Assembly: GCF_900177535.1 (NCBI RefSeq)
Contig: NZ_FXAJ01000001.1
Location: 186,001-250,000, forward strand
Direction of reading: 5' to 3'
DNA: 64,000 nt
DNA from: Priestia filamentosa
Lineage (GTDB): Bacteria; Bacillota; Bacilli; Bacillales; Bacillaceae_H
The position numbers and the translations under genes are program-made. Of the stretch, positions 50,620 through 59,662 are shown one piece after another. The notes beneath the pieces are model-generated. The model did not search any database. It worked only from the letters and a program-made list of their open reading frames with translations, and was not told the DNA's origin. The stretch's first letter is position 1, and each line of letters starts with the position of its first letter.

Positions 50620-50802
50620 ATGGACAAACAAAAGTTAGAAAATATAATAATTGAATTGAAGAAAGAATTTAACATAAAAAACAATGAACTAACTGAAAGA
50701 GAAAAGGATTTGATTCATGCTAAAATGATAGGATTGATTACGGAAAAAGAAATGAAAAAGAGAGTTTTGAAAATATATGGGATTCCAATTCATGATGTTT
50801 AG
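50620..50802 (+). CDS. Small hypothetical protein
   Basis: A 60-residue charged helical protein starting MDKQKLENIIIELKKEFN and ending in EKEMKKRVLKIYGIPIHDV. AAAGGGTG lies about 10 bases before ATG 50620, and a terminator-like hairpin follows, which supports a real gene. The C-terminal half (AKMIGLITEKEMKKRVLKIY) faintly recalls the short helical antitoxin family VbhA, but no toxin gene is near. Function unknown. Confidence 0.55.
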   Translation: MDKQKLENIIIELKKEFNIKNNELTEREKDLIHAKMIGLITEKEMKKRVLKIYGIPIHDV

Positions 50803-50871
50803 AAAGAGGACAAGCGGGAACAGTTATGATGCACAACCTATTTCTTAAAACCTTCCATGAACTTAACTAGA

Positions 50872-50904
50872 GCCGTTTTCATTACGAAAAGGGCTTCTTT
50901 TTAT
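50872..50904 (+). terminator. Probable terminator after the small gene
   Basis: AGCCGTTTTC pairs with GAAAAGGGCT with one mismatch, followed by TCTTTTT. Confidence 0.65.
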
Positions 50905-50944
50905 GCGAAAAAAGAGCAGTGGAAGGGTTAGGGGTATCTTTTAG

Positions 50945-50972
50945 TCATAAATATACCTTTTACTCATACATC
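50945..50972 (+). promoter_or_regulatory. Possible sigma-E promoter of spoVID
   Basis: TCATAAA, 13 bases, CATACATC resembles the sigma-E consensus (kmATATT-N14-15-CATACAhT) with a slightly short spacer, about 130 bases before spoVID. spoVID is sigma-E-dependent in B. subtilis. Confidence 0.45.
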
Positions 50973-51101
50973 TATAAAGACAAATGATTTTCATCTTATG
51001 CGCTAAGAAGCGTGAAATAGCAACAAGGAAAGTATCAAATGGTGAAACGAGCCGTATGGCTTTTATCTTATTGAATGGGGAATTGAAAGGAGGAACAGAC
51101 A

Positions 51102-52391
51102 TTGTCAAAGGACAATCTGTCTTGCCTACGTTTTTCTGTAGAGGAATCTATTTATTTTCGTTCTGAACAGGAAGTAGATCAGCTTTTATCTATTTCTTTA
51201 TCTCCTGATGTAGCAACTAATGAACTTGGAGATCAAGTATCCATTTATGGAGCACTAATGCTTGTAGGAGAATATGTACAAAAAGAAGGGGAAAGCTCTA
51301 TTCGTGACCAAGCAGAAGGGCGAATGATTGAAGCCATTGAGTTAAGAGAAGATGGCATTACAACATTCGCTCATCGTTTTCCAATTGACATTACGATTCC
51401 ACGAGATAGAATATCGAGCTTAGAAGAGCTTTATGTTGATGTTGAAAGTTTTGATTATGATTTGTTTGATCAACGTTCTTTAAAGCTAACAGCCGATATT
51501 TGCATTATAGGCATTGAGGATGCCACAGCAGAACCACAGCAGTCAGCTCCGCAAGATGAGGGTAGTTTGGAGGAAGAAAGCAAATTAGATGATGAGCTTG
51601 TATATCAGCCATTGTACCGTTCTGCTCCAAGCGAAGAGAAAGTAGAAAAAGAAGAGGGTGAATGGACAGAAAGAATTACAAATAGCTCACGATCTATTCA
51701 GAATCCTTATCAATTTCCAGAAGATGAACGAGAAGAAGAAGAAGAAGAAGATATAAGTGAAATTGAGGAACCATTTGAAGTAGAAGTAAAGAGAGAAAAA
51801 ACAGAGGAAAAAGAAGAAGATCCTGTATTTGAGCCTTTGCAGTTGAGCAAAGAAGATTCTCCTTCTGAAGAAAACAACATTGCAGAACCCCATCAAGAAA
51901 GACCGGTTTCCTCTGAAAATGTGGAAGAGAAGAAGGAAACTGTTGAAAGCAGTTCACCAGCGGTTGTTACATCTGTAAGGGAAGAAGTTGAGACGAAAGA
52001 GTCGGAAACTCATCGTAAGGACAATGCGTTGTACTTAGCAGACCTAGATGAGGAAAGACCACTTTCAGAGGCTGACCTCCTTGAGAAAGTGGAAGAGAAG
52101 GAAGAGGTTGAAAGCAGTTCACCAACGGTTGTTACATCTACAAGGGAAGAAGATGAGACAAAAGAACCGAAAGCTCACCGTAAAGAAAATACACTTTATT
52201 TAACAGAGCTGTTTGATAGAGATGAGCAGGAAACGAAAACGTGCGTTAAAATGTGTATTGTTCAAGAAGGAGATTCACTTGAGCAAATTGCAGGGCGTTA
52301 TGATCTGCCTGTTCATCAGCTTGTACAGGCAAACAATCTAGAAGATGAACAAGATGTAACAGAAGGTCAGGTTTTAACAATTCCTGTCTGA
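51102..52391 (+). CDS. spoVID: Spore coat morphogenetic protein SpoVID
   Basis: Directs encasement of the forespore by coat proteins. The 429-residue protein has a conserved N-terminal domain (about 1-130, LRFSVEESIYFRSEQEVDQL onward), a long acidic, Glu-rich middle (about 145-375) and a C-terminal LysM domain (CIVQEGDSLEQIAGRYDLPV, then QANNLEDEQDVTEGQVLTIP). AAAGGAGG lies 7 bases before the TTG start. The middle region contains an imperfect duplicated segment with a 165-bp offset. Confidence 0.93.
   Translation: MSKDNLSCLRFSVEESIYFRSEQEVDQLLSISLSPDVATNELGDQVSIYGALMLVGEYVQKEGESSIRDQAEGRMIEAIELREDGITTFAHRFPIDITIPRDRISSLEELYVDVESFDYDLFDQRSLKLTADICIIGIEDATAEPQQSAPQDEGSLEEESKLDDELVYQPLYRSAPSEEKVEKEEGEWTERITNSSRSIQNPYQFPEDEREEEEEEDISEIEEPFEVEVKREKTEEKEEDPVFEPLQLSKEDSPSEENNIAEPHQERPVSSENVEEKKETVESSSPAVVTSVREEVETKESETHRKDNALYLADLDEERPLSEADLLEKVEEKEEVESSSPTVVTSTREEDETKEPKAHRKENTLYLTELFDRDEQETKTCVKMCIVQEGDSLEQIAGRYDLPVHQLVQANNLEDEQDVTEGQVLTIPV
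51919..52226 (+). repeat. Intragenic duplicated segment in spoVID
   Basis: About 51919-52060 and 52084-52226 encode related peptides, each with VESSSP(A/T)VVTS and HRK(D/E)N(A/T)LYL. The DNA core GTTGAAAGCAGTTCACCA occurs at 51942 and 52107, an offset of 165 bases (55 codons). Confidence 0.8.
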
Positions 52392-52424
52392 GTGAATTAA
52401 AGGAAGAAAGAGAGTGGGGCAAGA

Positions 52425-53456
52425 ATGGAAAATAGTCTAAGAGCATATGGGCCCCTTCTACAGCAATATGGCTTACAGGCAGACTATATTGAAGACTATG
52501 GCAAAGTGAAAAAAGTATTTACGTCAAAAGGAGTGTTTGCGCTTAAAAGGCTATCCTCCTCTTGGCGTAATCCCCATTTTGTTCAGAAGATGACAAAGTT
52601 ACACAAAAATGGGTTTACAAAGCTTGTGCCTGTTTATCCAACGTTAGAAGGCCAGTACTTTTCCAAAGGAGTGTCAGAACAGTTTTATTTGACACATTGG
52701 TTTCTGAACGAACGGAGAGAAGAACAGGATTCATTGCCATATAAGCTGTTTCGAGAACTTGCAGAGCTTCATGCCTTTTCATCTTATGAAGAGAAAATTG
52801 ATGTAAAAGAAAAAGAAAAACATTATGAAGAGCTTGTCTCACGTTGGAACGAAAGAGAAACAGCTATGGCAACATATGTAGAACAAAGTGAAAAAGAGGT
52901 ATATATGTCTCCTTTTCAGCTATATTTTTGTACCTTTTACTACGAAATGACAAGGTCCCTTACATTTGCAAAAGAACAATTTGAAAAATGGTATGAGACC
53001 GCAAAAGAGGAAGAAAAAACCCGTTTAGTAATTAATCATGGTAAGGTTTCTACAAAACATTTTGTTTATGATGAGAATGAAAATGGATATTTTATTAACT
53101 TTGAAGAAGCGAGAGAAGGTTCCCCTGTATATGATTTAGCAGATTTCTATTATCGTTCTTTAAAAACATATCCTCTTCAAAATCTAGATGTGTATGAGTG
53201 GTTTGAGAACTATGAAAGTCACTTTCCTTTAAACGAGACAGAGAAAAGGCTATTTTGTGCATATTTAGCTTTCCCTGAACGTTTCTACAAAGCATTTGAA
53301 AGATATCAGAAGAACAGTAGTAATGAGCAATATCACGTCAAGATGCTTATGGAAAGCTACTGGCATATGAAAAACGTTGAAGCACTTGTCACAAAAATTG
53401 TAGAAGTTGAAAAACAAAAAGAAATGGCAGAACTAGCCTCTGAACAAGAGGGCTAG
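52425..53456 (+). CDS. ysxE: Spore coat protein YsxE, CotS/kinase-like family
   Basis: A 343-residue protein of the aminoglycoside phosphotransferase-like CotS family. It begins with YGLQADYIEDYGKVKKVFTS, has a Lys in VFALKRLSSS like a nucleotide-binding lysine, VINHGKVSTKHFVYDENENG (a degraded catalytic loop, HGxxxxxHF) and FINFEEAREGSPVYDLADFY. In B. subtilis YsxE interacts with SpoVID in coat assembly; the two genes are adjacent here too. Enzymatic activity is uncertain. Confidence 0.87.
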   Translation: MENSLRAYGPLLQQYGLQADYIEDYGKVKKVFTSKGVFALKRLSSSWRNPHFVQKMTKLHKNGFTKLVPVYPTLEGQYFSKGVSEQFYLTHWFLNERREEQDSLPYKLFRELAELHAFSSYEEKIDVKEKEKHYEELVSRWNERETAMATYVEQSEKEVYMSPFQLYFCTFYYEMTRSLTFAKEQFEKWYETAKEEEKTRLVINHGKVSTKHFVYDENENGYFINFEEAREGSPVYDLADFYYRSLKTYPLQNLDVYEWFENYESHFPLNETEKRLFCAYLAFPERFYKAFERYQKNSSNEQYHVKMLMESYWHMKNVEALVTKIVEVEKQKEMAELASEQEG

Positions 53457-53466
53457 TTCTTTTTTA
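53430..53466 (+). terminator. Terminator overlapping the end of ysxE
   Basis: GAACTAGCC pairs with GGCTAGTTC around 12 bases, followed by TTTTTT. The left arm and loop lie inside the ysxE coding end. Confidence 0.87.
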
Positions 53467-53655
53467 AATCCATTCAAAATAAATTGATAATAGAATAGCT
53501 ATGAAAATCAACAGAAGAAAAACGTCTAGGATAGATGGGAAAACAATTGTACGTACCGCTTGAAAAACAGTGAGCGGGATAATAAATTGAGAGCAAACAG
53601 CTCCTGCGTTCTGGGCCCATTTCTTTAATGAATAAGAATTGAAACGCTGCTTCAA
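53464..53655 (-). CDS. Small putative membrane protein
   Basis: A 63-residue minus-strand product with a basic amphipathic start, AQNAGAVCSQFIIPLTVFQA, and a C-terminal hydrophobic segment (SILDVFLLLIFIAILLSIYF). On the minus strand AAGGAG stands 9 bases before TTG 53655; the in-frame ATG at 53664 directly abuts that site, so the TTG is the better start. No recognised family. It lies between ysxE and the valS leader. Confidence 0.58.
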   Translation of the reverse strand: MKQRFNSYSLKKWAQNAGAVCSQFIIPLTVFQAVRTIVFPSILDVFLLLIFIAILLSIYFEWI

Positions 53656-53775
53656 ATTTCTCATCTCCTTACGATAACAGATGTTTTTACATTATATGTT
53701 GAACACTTAGGCAATGTGCCTAAAGAAGAAAAGTGAAAAATGAGGAATAAAAGTGAAAAAAGATGGAGAAGCTTA

Positions 53776-53803
53776 TTGACGATTTATAATTTTTTTGTAT
53801 AGT
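53776..53803 (+). promoter_or_regulatory. Sigma-A promoter of valS
   Basis: TTGACG and TATAGT are 16 bases apart, directly before the T-box leader. Confidence 0.7.
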
Positions 53804-53819
53804 ATATAGAAGTAAACGA

Positions 53820-54086
53820 AATTAATGCTAATACAGTGCGCAGGAAGAGTATAACGAAAGATGCTTCAAGAGAGAGAGACTATATGCTGAGAAGTTTCTT
53901 AAGCAATCGCGTTAGAAAGTCACCTGCAAGTTGCTTTTTTGAACGGCTCAGTCCTATTAGAAAAAGTCGGCGAAAAGCCGTTATCTTTTCAAGTGCAAAA
54001 GCGCCCAAAGTGTGGCGTTTTTTGAAAAAAGGTGGTACCGCGAACTTCACTCCTTTCGTCCTTTTCAAGATGGAAGGAGTTTTTTG
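53820..54086 (+). ncRNA. Valine T-box riboswitch of valS
   Basis: The leader has AGAGAGAGACTATA-type Stem I sequence, specifier GTC (Val) at 53919-53921 in AAAGTCACC, and the T-box AAGGTGGTACCGCG at about 54029-54042 with TGGT at 54033-54036. The terminator ACTCCTTTC/GGAAGGAGT with T run is at 54049-54085. Uncharged tRNA-Val should favour the antiterminator. Confidence 0.95.
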
Positions 54087-54134
54087 TATGCATTTTTGCA
54101 TACTATTTATTTTACTTTAGCTGGAGGGAATAAG

Positions 54135-56774
54135 ATGTCAGAACAAGAAAACACGATGCCGACAAAGTATGATCCGCAAAAGATCGAAGAAGGGCGTTAT
54201 CAATACTGGTTAGAAGGAAAGTTTTTTGAAGCAAAAGATGACAAAAATAAGCCACCATACACAATTGTCATTCCACCGCCAAACGTAACAGGAAAGCTAC
54301 ATTTAGGTCATGCATGGGATACAACATTACAAGATATTTTAACACGTATGAAAAGAATGCAAGGGTATGATGTGCTATGGCTTCCAGGGATGGACCATGC
54401 TGGAATTGCGACACAAGCTAAAGTGGAAGCGAAGCTACGTGAAGAAGGCAAGTCTCGCTATGATTTAGGGCGTGAGAGATTTGTAGAAGAAACCTGGAAA
54501 TGGAAAGAAGAATACGCAGCACATATTCGTACACAATGGTCAAAATTAGGGCTTGGTTTAGATTACTCTAAAGAGCGTTTTACATTAGATGAAGGTTTAT
54601 CAAAAGCTGTTCGTCAAGTGTTTGTTAGCCTTTATAATAAAGGACTTATTTACCGCGGGGAATATATTATCAACTGGGATCCTGCAACAAAAACGGCTCT
54701 TTCAGATATCGAAGTTATTTATAAAGATGTACAAGGTGCTTTTTATCATATGCGTTATCCTCTTGCAGATGGTTCTGGGTATATCGAAATTGCAACAACT
54801 CGTCCGGAAACAATGCTTGGTGACACAGCAATTGCTGTTCATCCTGAAGACGAACGCTATAAGCATCTTATTGGTAAAAAAGCAATTCTACCAATTGTAG
54901 GCCGTGAGATTGAAATTGTTGGCGATGACTATGTTGACATGGAGTTTGGTTCAGGAGCTGTTAAAATTACACCTGCACACGATCCGAATGACTTTGAAAT
55001 TGGAAACCGTCATAATCTTGAACGTATTCTTGTTATGAATCAAGATGGTACGATGAATGAGAAAGCTTTGAAGTATGAAGGAATGGACCGCTTTGAGTGT
55101 CGGAAAGCAATCGTAAAAGATCTGCAAGAAGAAGGCGTTCTATTTGAAATTGAAGAGCATCTTCACTCTGTAGGTCATAGTGAAAGAAGTGGAGCAGTTG
55201 TTGAACCATATCTTTCAACACAATGGTTTGTAAAAATGCAGCCTTTAGCAGATGCTGCTGTAGAACTTCAAGAGAAAGAAAACAAAGTAAACTTTGTGCC
55301 AAACCGTTTTGAAAAAACATATTTACGTTGGATGGAAAATATTCGTGATTGGTGTATTTCGCGTCAGCTTTGGTGGGGACACCGCATTCCAGCTTGGTAT
55401 CATAAAGAAACAGGTGAAGTATATGTTGGAGAAGAAGCTCCAGCAGATATTGAAAACTGGGAACAAGATAATGACGTATTAGATACATGGTTTTCTTCTG
55501 CTCTTTGGCCTTTCTCAACAATGGGTTGGCCAGAAGAAACAGAAGATTTTAAGCGTTACTATCCAACAGCAGCGCTTGTAACAGGTTATGATATTATTTT
55601 CTTCTGGGTATCTCGTATGATTTTCCAAGGTGTAGAGTTCACAGGAGAACGCCCATTTAAAGATGTTCTTATTCACGGTCTTGTACGTGATGCTGAAGGA
55701 CGAAAAATGAGTAAGTCATTAGGTAATGGCGTTGATCCAATGGACGTTATTGCGAAATACGGAGCAGATTCACTTCGCTTCTTCCTTTCAACAGGAAGTT
55801 CCCCTGGCCAAGACTTACGTTTTAGCTTTGAAAAAGTAGAGTCAACGTGGAACTTTGCAAATAAAATTTGGAATGCATCACGTTTTGCTCTAATGAATAT
55901 GAACGGAATTAAATATGAAGAACTGGATTTATCAGGTGAAAAATCTGTAGCGGATAAATGGATCTTAACACGCTTAAATGAAACAATTGAGAGTGTGACA
56001 AACCTTGCTGATCGCTACGAATTTGGTGAAGTTGGTCGTGCACTATATAACTTCATTTGGGATGATTTCTGTGATTGGTATATTGAAATGGCGAAGCTTC
56101 CGCTTTATGGAGAAGATGAAGAGGCTAAGAAAACAACTCGTTCTGTTTTAGCATATATATTAGATCAAACAATGCGCCTTCTTCATCCGTTTATGCCGTT
56201 TATTACCGAGGAAATTTGGCAGAACTTGCCGCATGAAGGCGAATCAATTACAACAGCAAGCTGGCCTACAGTAAAAGAGGAGTTAACAAACAAAGAAGCT
56301 GCTGGGGAAATGAACCTTCTTGTTGATATTATTCGTTCTGTTCGTAATATTCGTGCTGAAGTAAATACGCCAATGAGCAAACAAATTAAGCTGATGATTA
56401 AAGCAAATAGTGCAGACATTAAAGAAAAACTTTCAAAAAATAAAGCGTATATTGAGCGTTTCTGTAATCCAAGTGAGCTTACAATCGATGTAGACTTAAC
56501 AGCTCCTGATAAAGCAATGACAGCCGTTGTAACAGGGGCAGAGCTTATTTTACCGCTTGAAGGGCTTATTAACATTGAAGAAGAAATTGCTCGTTTAGAA
56601 AAAGAGCTAGAAAAGCTTAATCAAGAAGTAGATCGTGTTCAAAAGAAATTAAGCAATGAACGTTTCGTGAGCAAGGCGCCAGAACAAGTTGTAGAAGAAG
56701 AACGCCAAAAAGAGAAAGACTATGTAGAGAAAAGAGAAATTGTGAAAAAACGTATTGAAGAAATTAAGGGATAA
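54135..56774 (+). CDS. valS: Valyl-tRNA synthetase
   Basis: Class Ia synthetase of 879 residues. Motifs are [15 protein letters not shown] (HIGH) near residue 50, the CP1 editing domain with [33 protein letters not shown] (KMSKS) near 525, the anticodon-binding domain, and a C-terminal coiled coil (about 805-879, [20 protein letters not shown]). CTGGAGGGAATAAG precedes ATG 54135. The longer frame from 54012 runs through the T-box terminator and is not real. Confidence 0.97.
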   Translation: MSEQENTMPTKYDPQKIEEGRYQYWLEGKFFEAKDDKNKPPYTIVIPPPNVTGKLHLGHAWDTTLQDILTRMKRMQGYDVLWLPGMDHAGIATQAKVEAKLREEGKSRYDLGRERFVEETWKWKEEYAAHIRTQWSKLGLGLDYSKERFTLDEGLSKAVRQVFVSLYNKGLIYRGEYIINWDPATKTALSDIEVIYKDVQGAFYHMRYPLADGSGYIEIATTRPETMLGDTAIAVHPEDERYKHLIGKKAILPIVGREIEIVGDDYVDMEFGSGAVKITPAHDPNDFEIGNRHNLERILVMNQDGTMNEKALKYEGMDRFECRKAIVKDLQEEGVLFEIEEHLHSVGHSERSGAVVEPYLSTQWFVKMQPLADAAVELQEKENKVNFVPNRFEKTYLRWMENIRDWCISRQLWWGHRIPAWYHKETGEVYVGEEAPADIENWEQDNDVLDTWFSSALWPFSTMGWPEETEDFKRYYPTAALVTGYDIIFFWVSRMIFQGVEFTGERPFKDVLIHGLVRDAEGRKMSKSLGNGVDPMDVIAKYGADSLRFFLSTGSSPGQDLRFSFEKVESTWNFANKIWNASRFALMNMNGIKYEELDLSGEKSVADKWILTRLNETIESVTNLADRYEFGEVGRALYNFIWDDFCDWYIEMAKLPLYGEDEEAKKTTRSVLAYILDQTMRLLHPFMPFITEEIWQNLPHEGESITTASWPTVKEELTNKEAAGEMNLLVDIIRSVRNIRAEVNTPMSKQIKLMIKANSADIKEKLSKNKAYIERFCNPSELTIDVDLTAPDKAMTAVVTGAELILPLEGLINIEEEIARLEKELEKLNQEVDRVQKKLSNERFVSKAPEQVVEEERQKEKDYVEKREIVKKRIEEIKG

Positions 56775-56778
56775 TCAG

Positions 56779-56807
56779 AAGACGAATCTTTTTTAAGATT
56801 CGTCTTT
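56779..56807 (+). terminator. Terminator of valS
   Basis: AAGACGAATCTT pairs with AAGATTCGTCTT around TTTT; only a short T run follows, so it may be partial and let folC be co-transcribed. Confidence 0.75.
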
Positions 56808-56832
56808 CCTATACATGAAAGGACAGAAGAGA

Positions 56833-58131
56833 ATGATTTCTACATATAATGAAGCACGGAGCTGGATTCATGGAAGACTTCAGTTTGGCATTAAGCCTGG
56901 CTTAGAGAGAATGAGCTGGATGTTAGAAAAGCTAGGAAGCCCTCATAAGCAGCTGAAGGCAATTCATATTGCAGGTACAAATGGAAAAGGCTCTACGCTT
57001 TCTTATTTGCGTGAGATGCTTTGTGCAGGGGGATATACTGTTGGAACATTCACTTCTCCATACATTGAGACCTTCAATGAACGGATTAGCGTAAACGGCA
57101 AGCCAATACGAGACGAAGAGCTTGTTCATCTTGTAAATGAGGTAAAAGGTGTAGTAGAGAGCTTAAATGAGACAAATTTTGGAGAAGCTACAGAATTTGA
57201 AGTTATTACAGTGATGGCTTTTTACTATTTTGGAAAAGTGAATAAACAAGACTTTGTTATTTTTGAAGCAGGTCTTGGGGGTCGGCTTGATTCTACAAAT
57301 GTATTGAATCCAATTGCTACTATTATTACAAACATTGGATTCGATCATATGAATATTTTAGGAAATACAATCAAAGAAATTGCAGGAGAAAAAGCAGGCA
57401 TTATTAAAAGAAATATTCCGCTTTTTACTGCTGTTGAGCAAAAAGACGCACTTGATGTCATCCAACAGAAGGCCAAAGCTGAAAATGCATCTGTTTACGT
57501 GCTTGAAAGAGATTTTTACACTTCTTCTCTAGAAGCTGAAGAGTTAAGTGAAAGATTTCAATTTTCCGGATTTGATATTGTTCTTTCAGACGTTAAGCTG
57601 TCAATGCTTGGTGCTCATCAAGTGAAAAATGCAGCTTTAGCTCTTGCAGCACTTCTATATTTAAAGAAAACAGGACTTTTAAATATAGAAGGTAACAAGA
57701 TATATGAAGGATTAAAACGAACAGCATGGCTTGGACGTTTTGAACAAATAAGCCAAAATCCACTCATTTTTCTAGATGGTGCTCATAACATTCAAGGGAT
57801 TGAGAGTCTTGTTTCAACGGTGAAACGTCATTATAAGGAATATAGTATTCACGTTGTGTTTTCATGTTTAAAAGATAAAGAAGCTACAGAACTTGTTACA
57901 AGACTTGAGGAAATCGCAACAAGCATTATATTTACGACCTTTGATTTTCCAAGAGCAGACAATCCAGAACATATAGCGGCTGTAAGTCAACATAGTTCAA
58001 AAGTGATAGAAATGGATTTTAAAAAAGCGATTGAAAAAGGGAAACAAAATCTCACAAAAGGGAAAGATCTTCTTCTTATAACAGGTTCCCTTTATTTTAT
58101 TTCAGAAGTTCGAAACTATCTTCTATCGTAA
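56833..58131 (+). CDS. folC: Folylpolyglutamate synthase / dihydrofolate synthase
   Basis: Mur-ligase-family enzyme adding glutamates to folates, 432 residues. It has the P-loop HIAGTNGKGSTLSYLREML, TSPYIETFNERISVNG, the metal site GLGGRLDSTNVL, GFDHMNILGNTIKEIAGEKAG and the C-terminal domain LDGAHNIQGIESL. AAAGGA lies about 10 bases before ATG 56833; ATG 56815 is an alternative without a good site. Confidence 0.95.
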   Translation: MISTYNEARSWIHGRLQFGIKPGLERMSWMLEKLGSPHKQLKAIHIAGTNGKGSTLSYLREMLCAGGYTVGTFTSPYIETFNERISVNGKPIRDEELVHLVNEVKGVVESLNETNFGEATEFEVITVMAFYYFGKVNKQDFVIFEAGLGGRLDSTNVLNPIATIITNIGFDHMNILGNTIKEIAGEKAGIIKRNIPLFTAVEQKDALDVIQQKAKAENASVYVLERDFYTSSLEAEELSERFQFSGFDIVLSDVKLSMLGAHQVKNAALALAALLYLKKTGLLNIEGNKIYEGLKRTAWLGRFEQISQNPLIFLDGAHNIQGIESLVSTVKRHYKEYSIHVVFSCLKDKEATELVTRLEEIATSIIFTTFDFPRADNPEHIAAVSQHSSKVIEMDFKKAIEKGKQNLTKGKDLLLITGSLYFISEVRNYLLS

Positions 58132-58140
58132 GGAAAAGAA

Positions 58141-58172
58141 AAAGAGAGCTCTAAAAAGAGTTCTCTTTTTTT
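58141..58172 (+). terminator. Terminator of folC
   Basis: AAAGAGAGCTC pairs with GAGTTCTCTTT (one G-U), followed by TTTTA. Confidence 0.87.
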
Positions 58173-58224
58173 ATGTATTAACTTACAGCGGAGTCTTTCA
58201 AAATTTACTAGCTTAGTATAAAAT

Positions 58225-58299
58225 AGGAGGTGTAAAGCCTTGGTTATAAAGGAAAAAAACAAGTTATATAGAACTAGGTCCAAAGACCTTTTGATGTGA
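58225..58299 (+). other. Strong ribosome site leading a 19-codon frame
   Basis: AGGAGGTG at 58225-58232 is an almost perfect Shine-Dalgarno sequence, 7 bases before a TTG that opens only 19 codons to a TGA at 58297. It may be a leader peptide, a remnant of a lost gene, or chance. The frame includes an AGGTC/GACCT hairpin near 58275-58288. Confidence 0.4.
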
Positions 58300-58351
58300 G
58301 GGTATGGTTAGTTTACATGCATGTTGTTAGATATGTATAAAGAGCAACATA

Positions 58352-59593
58352 GTGAATGTGAAAAAAACTAATGATTCTGAAAAAGAAAGAGATAGAACAG
58401 AGGTAGGTGTTCTAGTGAGATTCACTAAAAAGGGAAGGGAAATCTTTTTATTTTTATTACTTTTTGTTCTTTCATGCATTGTTATTTCACAGGGAAGCGT
58501 ATGGGCTTATGAAAAAATCATTGGTTCAAACACATCATTTGCAAAAGGAACAAAAATAGCAGGCATCTCAATTGGTGGTCTTTCTTATGAGAAAGCATAT
58601 GAAAAGGTTAATAATAAAGTTAAGGAGTGGCAACAAAGTGGCCATCTTACTTTTTCATATGATAAAGAAGAAGTGCTCCTCGACCGATCAGTCGTTGTTT
58701 TTCATCTTAAAGAATCACTGAAACATGCTGAAACCCAAAAGAATGAGTCTTTAATTGTTGATATCAACAAGGATAAGTTATATGGAGATCTTTATAATCA
58801 TGTCAAAGCTGAAGATCAAAAGAAAGTAAATAAAAAAAGTCTTGAAAAAACGATAGTGAACCAAAGCCAACGTTTAGCTACAAAGACGTTATTTGTGTTG
58901 CAATCCTATATAAAAGAACCAGAACCTTTAGAAGAGACCGTAGTAGCTGAAGTTGAACGACCATTATCAAAAGAAAGTAAAGAAAATCTTTCACAACTAT
59001 TTGGATCTTCTTCTTCATGGACAGTTGGCAGCAAGGACGAATTTTCATTTAATTATGCAGTTCTGACTCAATATGAGGAAAGTTTTTTCCAAGAAAGTAG
59101 GGAAGTGCTCACTTCCTCTCTCTACGAAGCTATGTTACATACCGATTTTGCAATCACAGAGCGACATATAAGTACTACAAGGCAGTATCATGTTCCTCTT
59201 GGATATGAAGCTTATGTTTCACTTGGAAAAGAAGATTTAACCTTCGAAAATCCGCATTTAACTTCCTATGTTATCACTGTTAAGGTTGTGGGTAATAAGC
59301 TTATTACGACAGTAAGTGGAAAAGAATTGAAAAAGAAAATTGTAGTAAAAGAGAGAAGGAAAGAGACATATCCTCCTCGAACAATTGTAGAGTATGACCC
59401 GATTTTGAATGTTAATGAAACCCGTATTGAACGAACAGGAAAACAGGGGGAGAGTATTGAAGTTGTGCGATACATAACAAATGGCAAAGAAGATCAGGTT
59501 GTTGAAGTGATGAATGATGATTATTACCCTCCTGTTTTTTCTAAAGAAGTTAGAGGTCCAAAAGAAGAAAGGGAGGTAAACCATCCTGAATAA
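58352..59593 (+). CDS. VanW-like exported protein
   Basis: A 413-residue protein with a cytoplasmic basic stretch, one membrane anchor (IFLFLLLFVLSCIVISQG, about 31-48), a YoaR/VanW-type N-terminal domain (GTKIAGISIGGLSYEKAYEK) and a diverged VanW core: WTVGSKDEFSFN and YHVPLGYEAYVSLGKEDLTF with YVITVKVVGNKL. The C-terminus has a G5-like tail (RIERTGKQGESIEVVRYI). Function unknown. GTG 58415, which follows AGAGGTAGGTG, is a good alternative start. Confidence 0.7.
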   Translation: MNVKKTNDSEKERDRTEVGVLVRFTKKGREIFLFLLLFVLSCIVISQGSVWAYEKIIGSNTSFAKGTKIAGISIGGLSYEKAYEKVNNKVKEWQQSGHLTFSYDKEEVLLDRSVVVFHLKESLKHAETQKNESLIVDINKDKLYGDLYNHVKAEDQKKVNKKSLEKTIVNQSQRLATKTLFVLQSYIKEPEPLEETVVAEVERPLSKESKENLSQLFGSSSSWTVGSKDEFSFNYAVLTQYEESFFQESREVLTSSLYEAMLHTDFAITERHISTTRQYHVPLGYEAYVSLGKEDLTFENPHLTSYVITVKVVGNKLITTVSGKELKKKIVVKERRKETYPPRTIVEYDPILNVNETRIERTGKQGESIEVVRYITNGKEDQVVEVMNDDYYPPVFSKEVRGPKEEREVNHPE

Positions 59594-59662
59594 AATTTCT
59601 CCTTTTTGTGAATTCTCGCTGTAGACAAGAGCATACTAGAAAGAAAAAGGAGTATGCCTTTT

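Noticed and set aside
50984-51166. Frame upstream of and overlapping spoVID
   Set aside because: It overlaps the spoVID start in another frame, has no ribosome site and no family resemblance.
51687-51957. Minus-strand Phe/Leu-rich frames in spoVID
   Set aside because: They come from the antisense of Glu/Lys codons (GAA read as TTC) in the acidic region.
53836-54120. Frames on both strands within the valS leader
   Set aside because: The region is the valine T-box; the frames cross conserved RNA elements and lack ribosome sites.
54012-54134. Upstream extension of valS
   Set aside because: It runs through the T-box and terminator; a good ribosome site and family length support ATG 54135.
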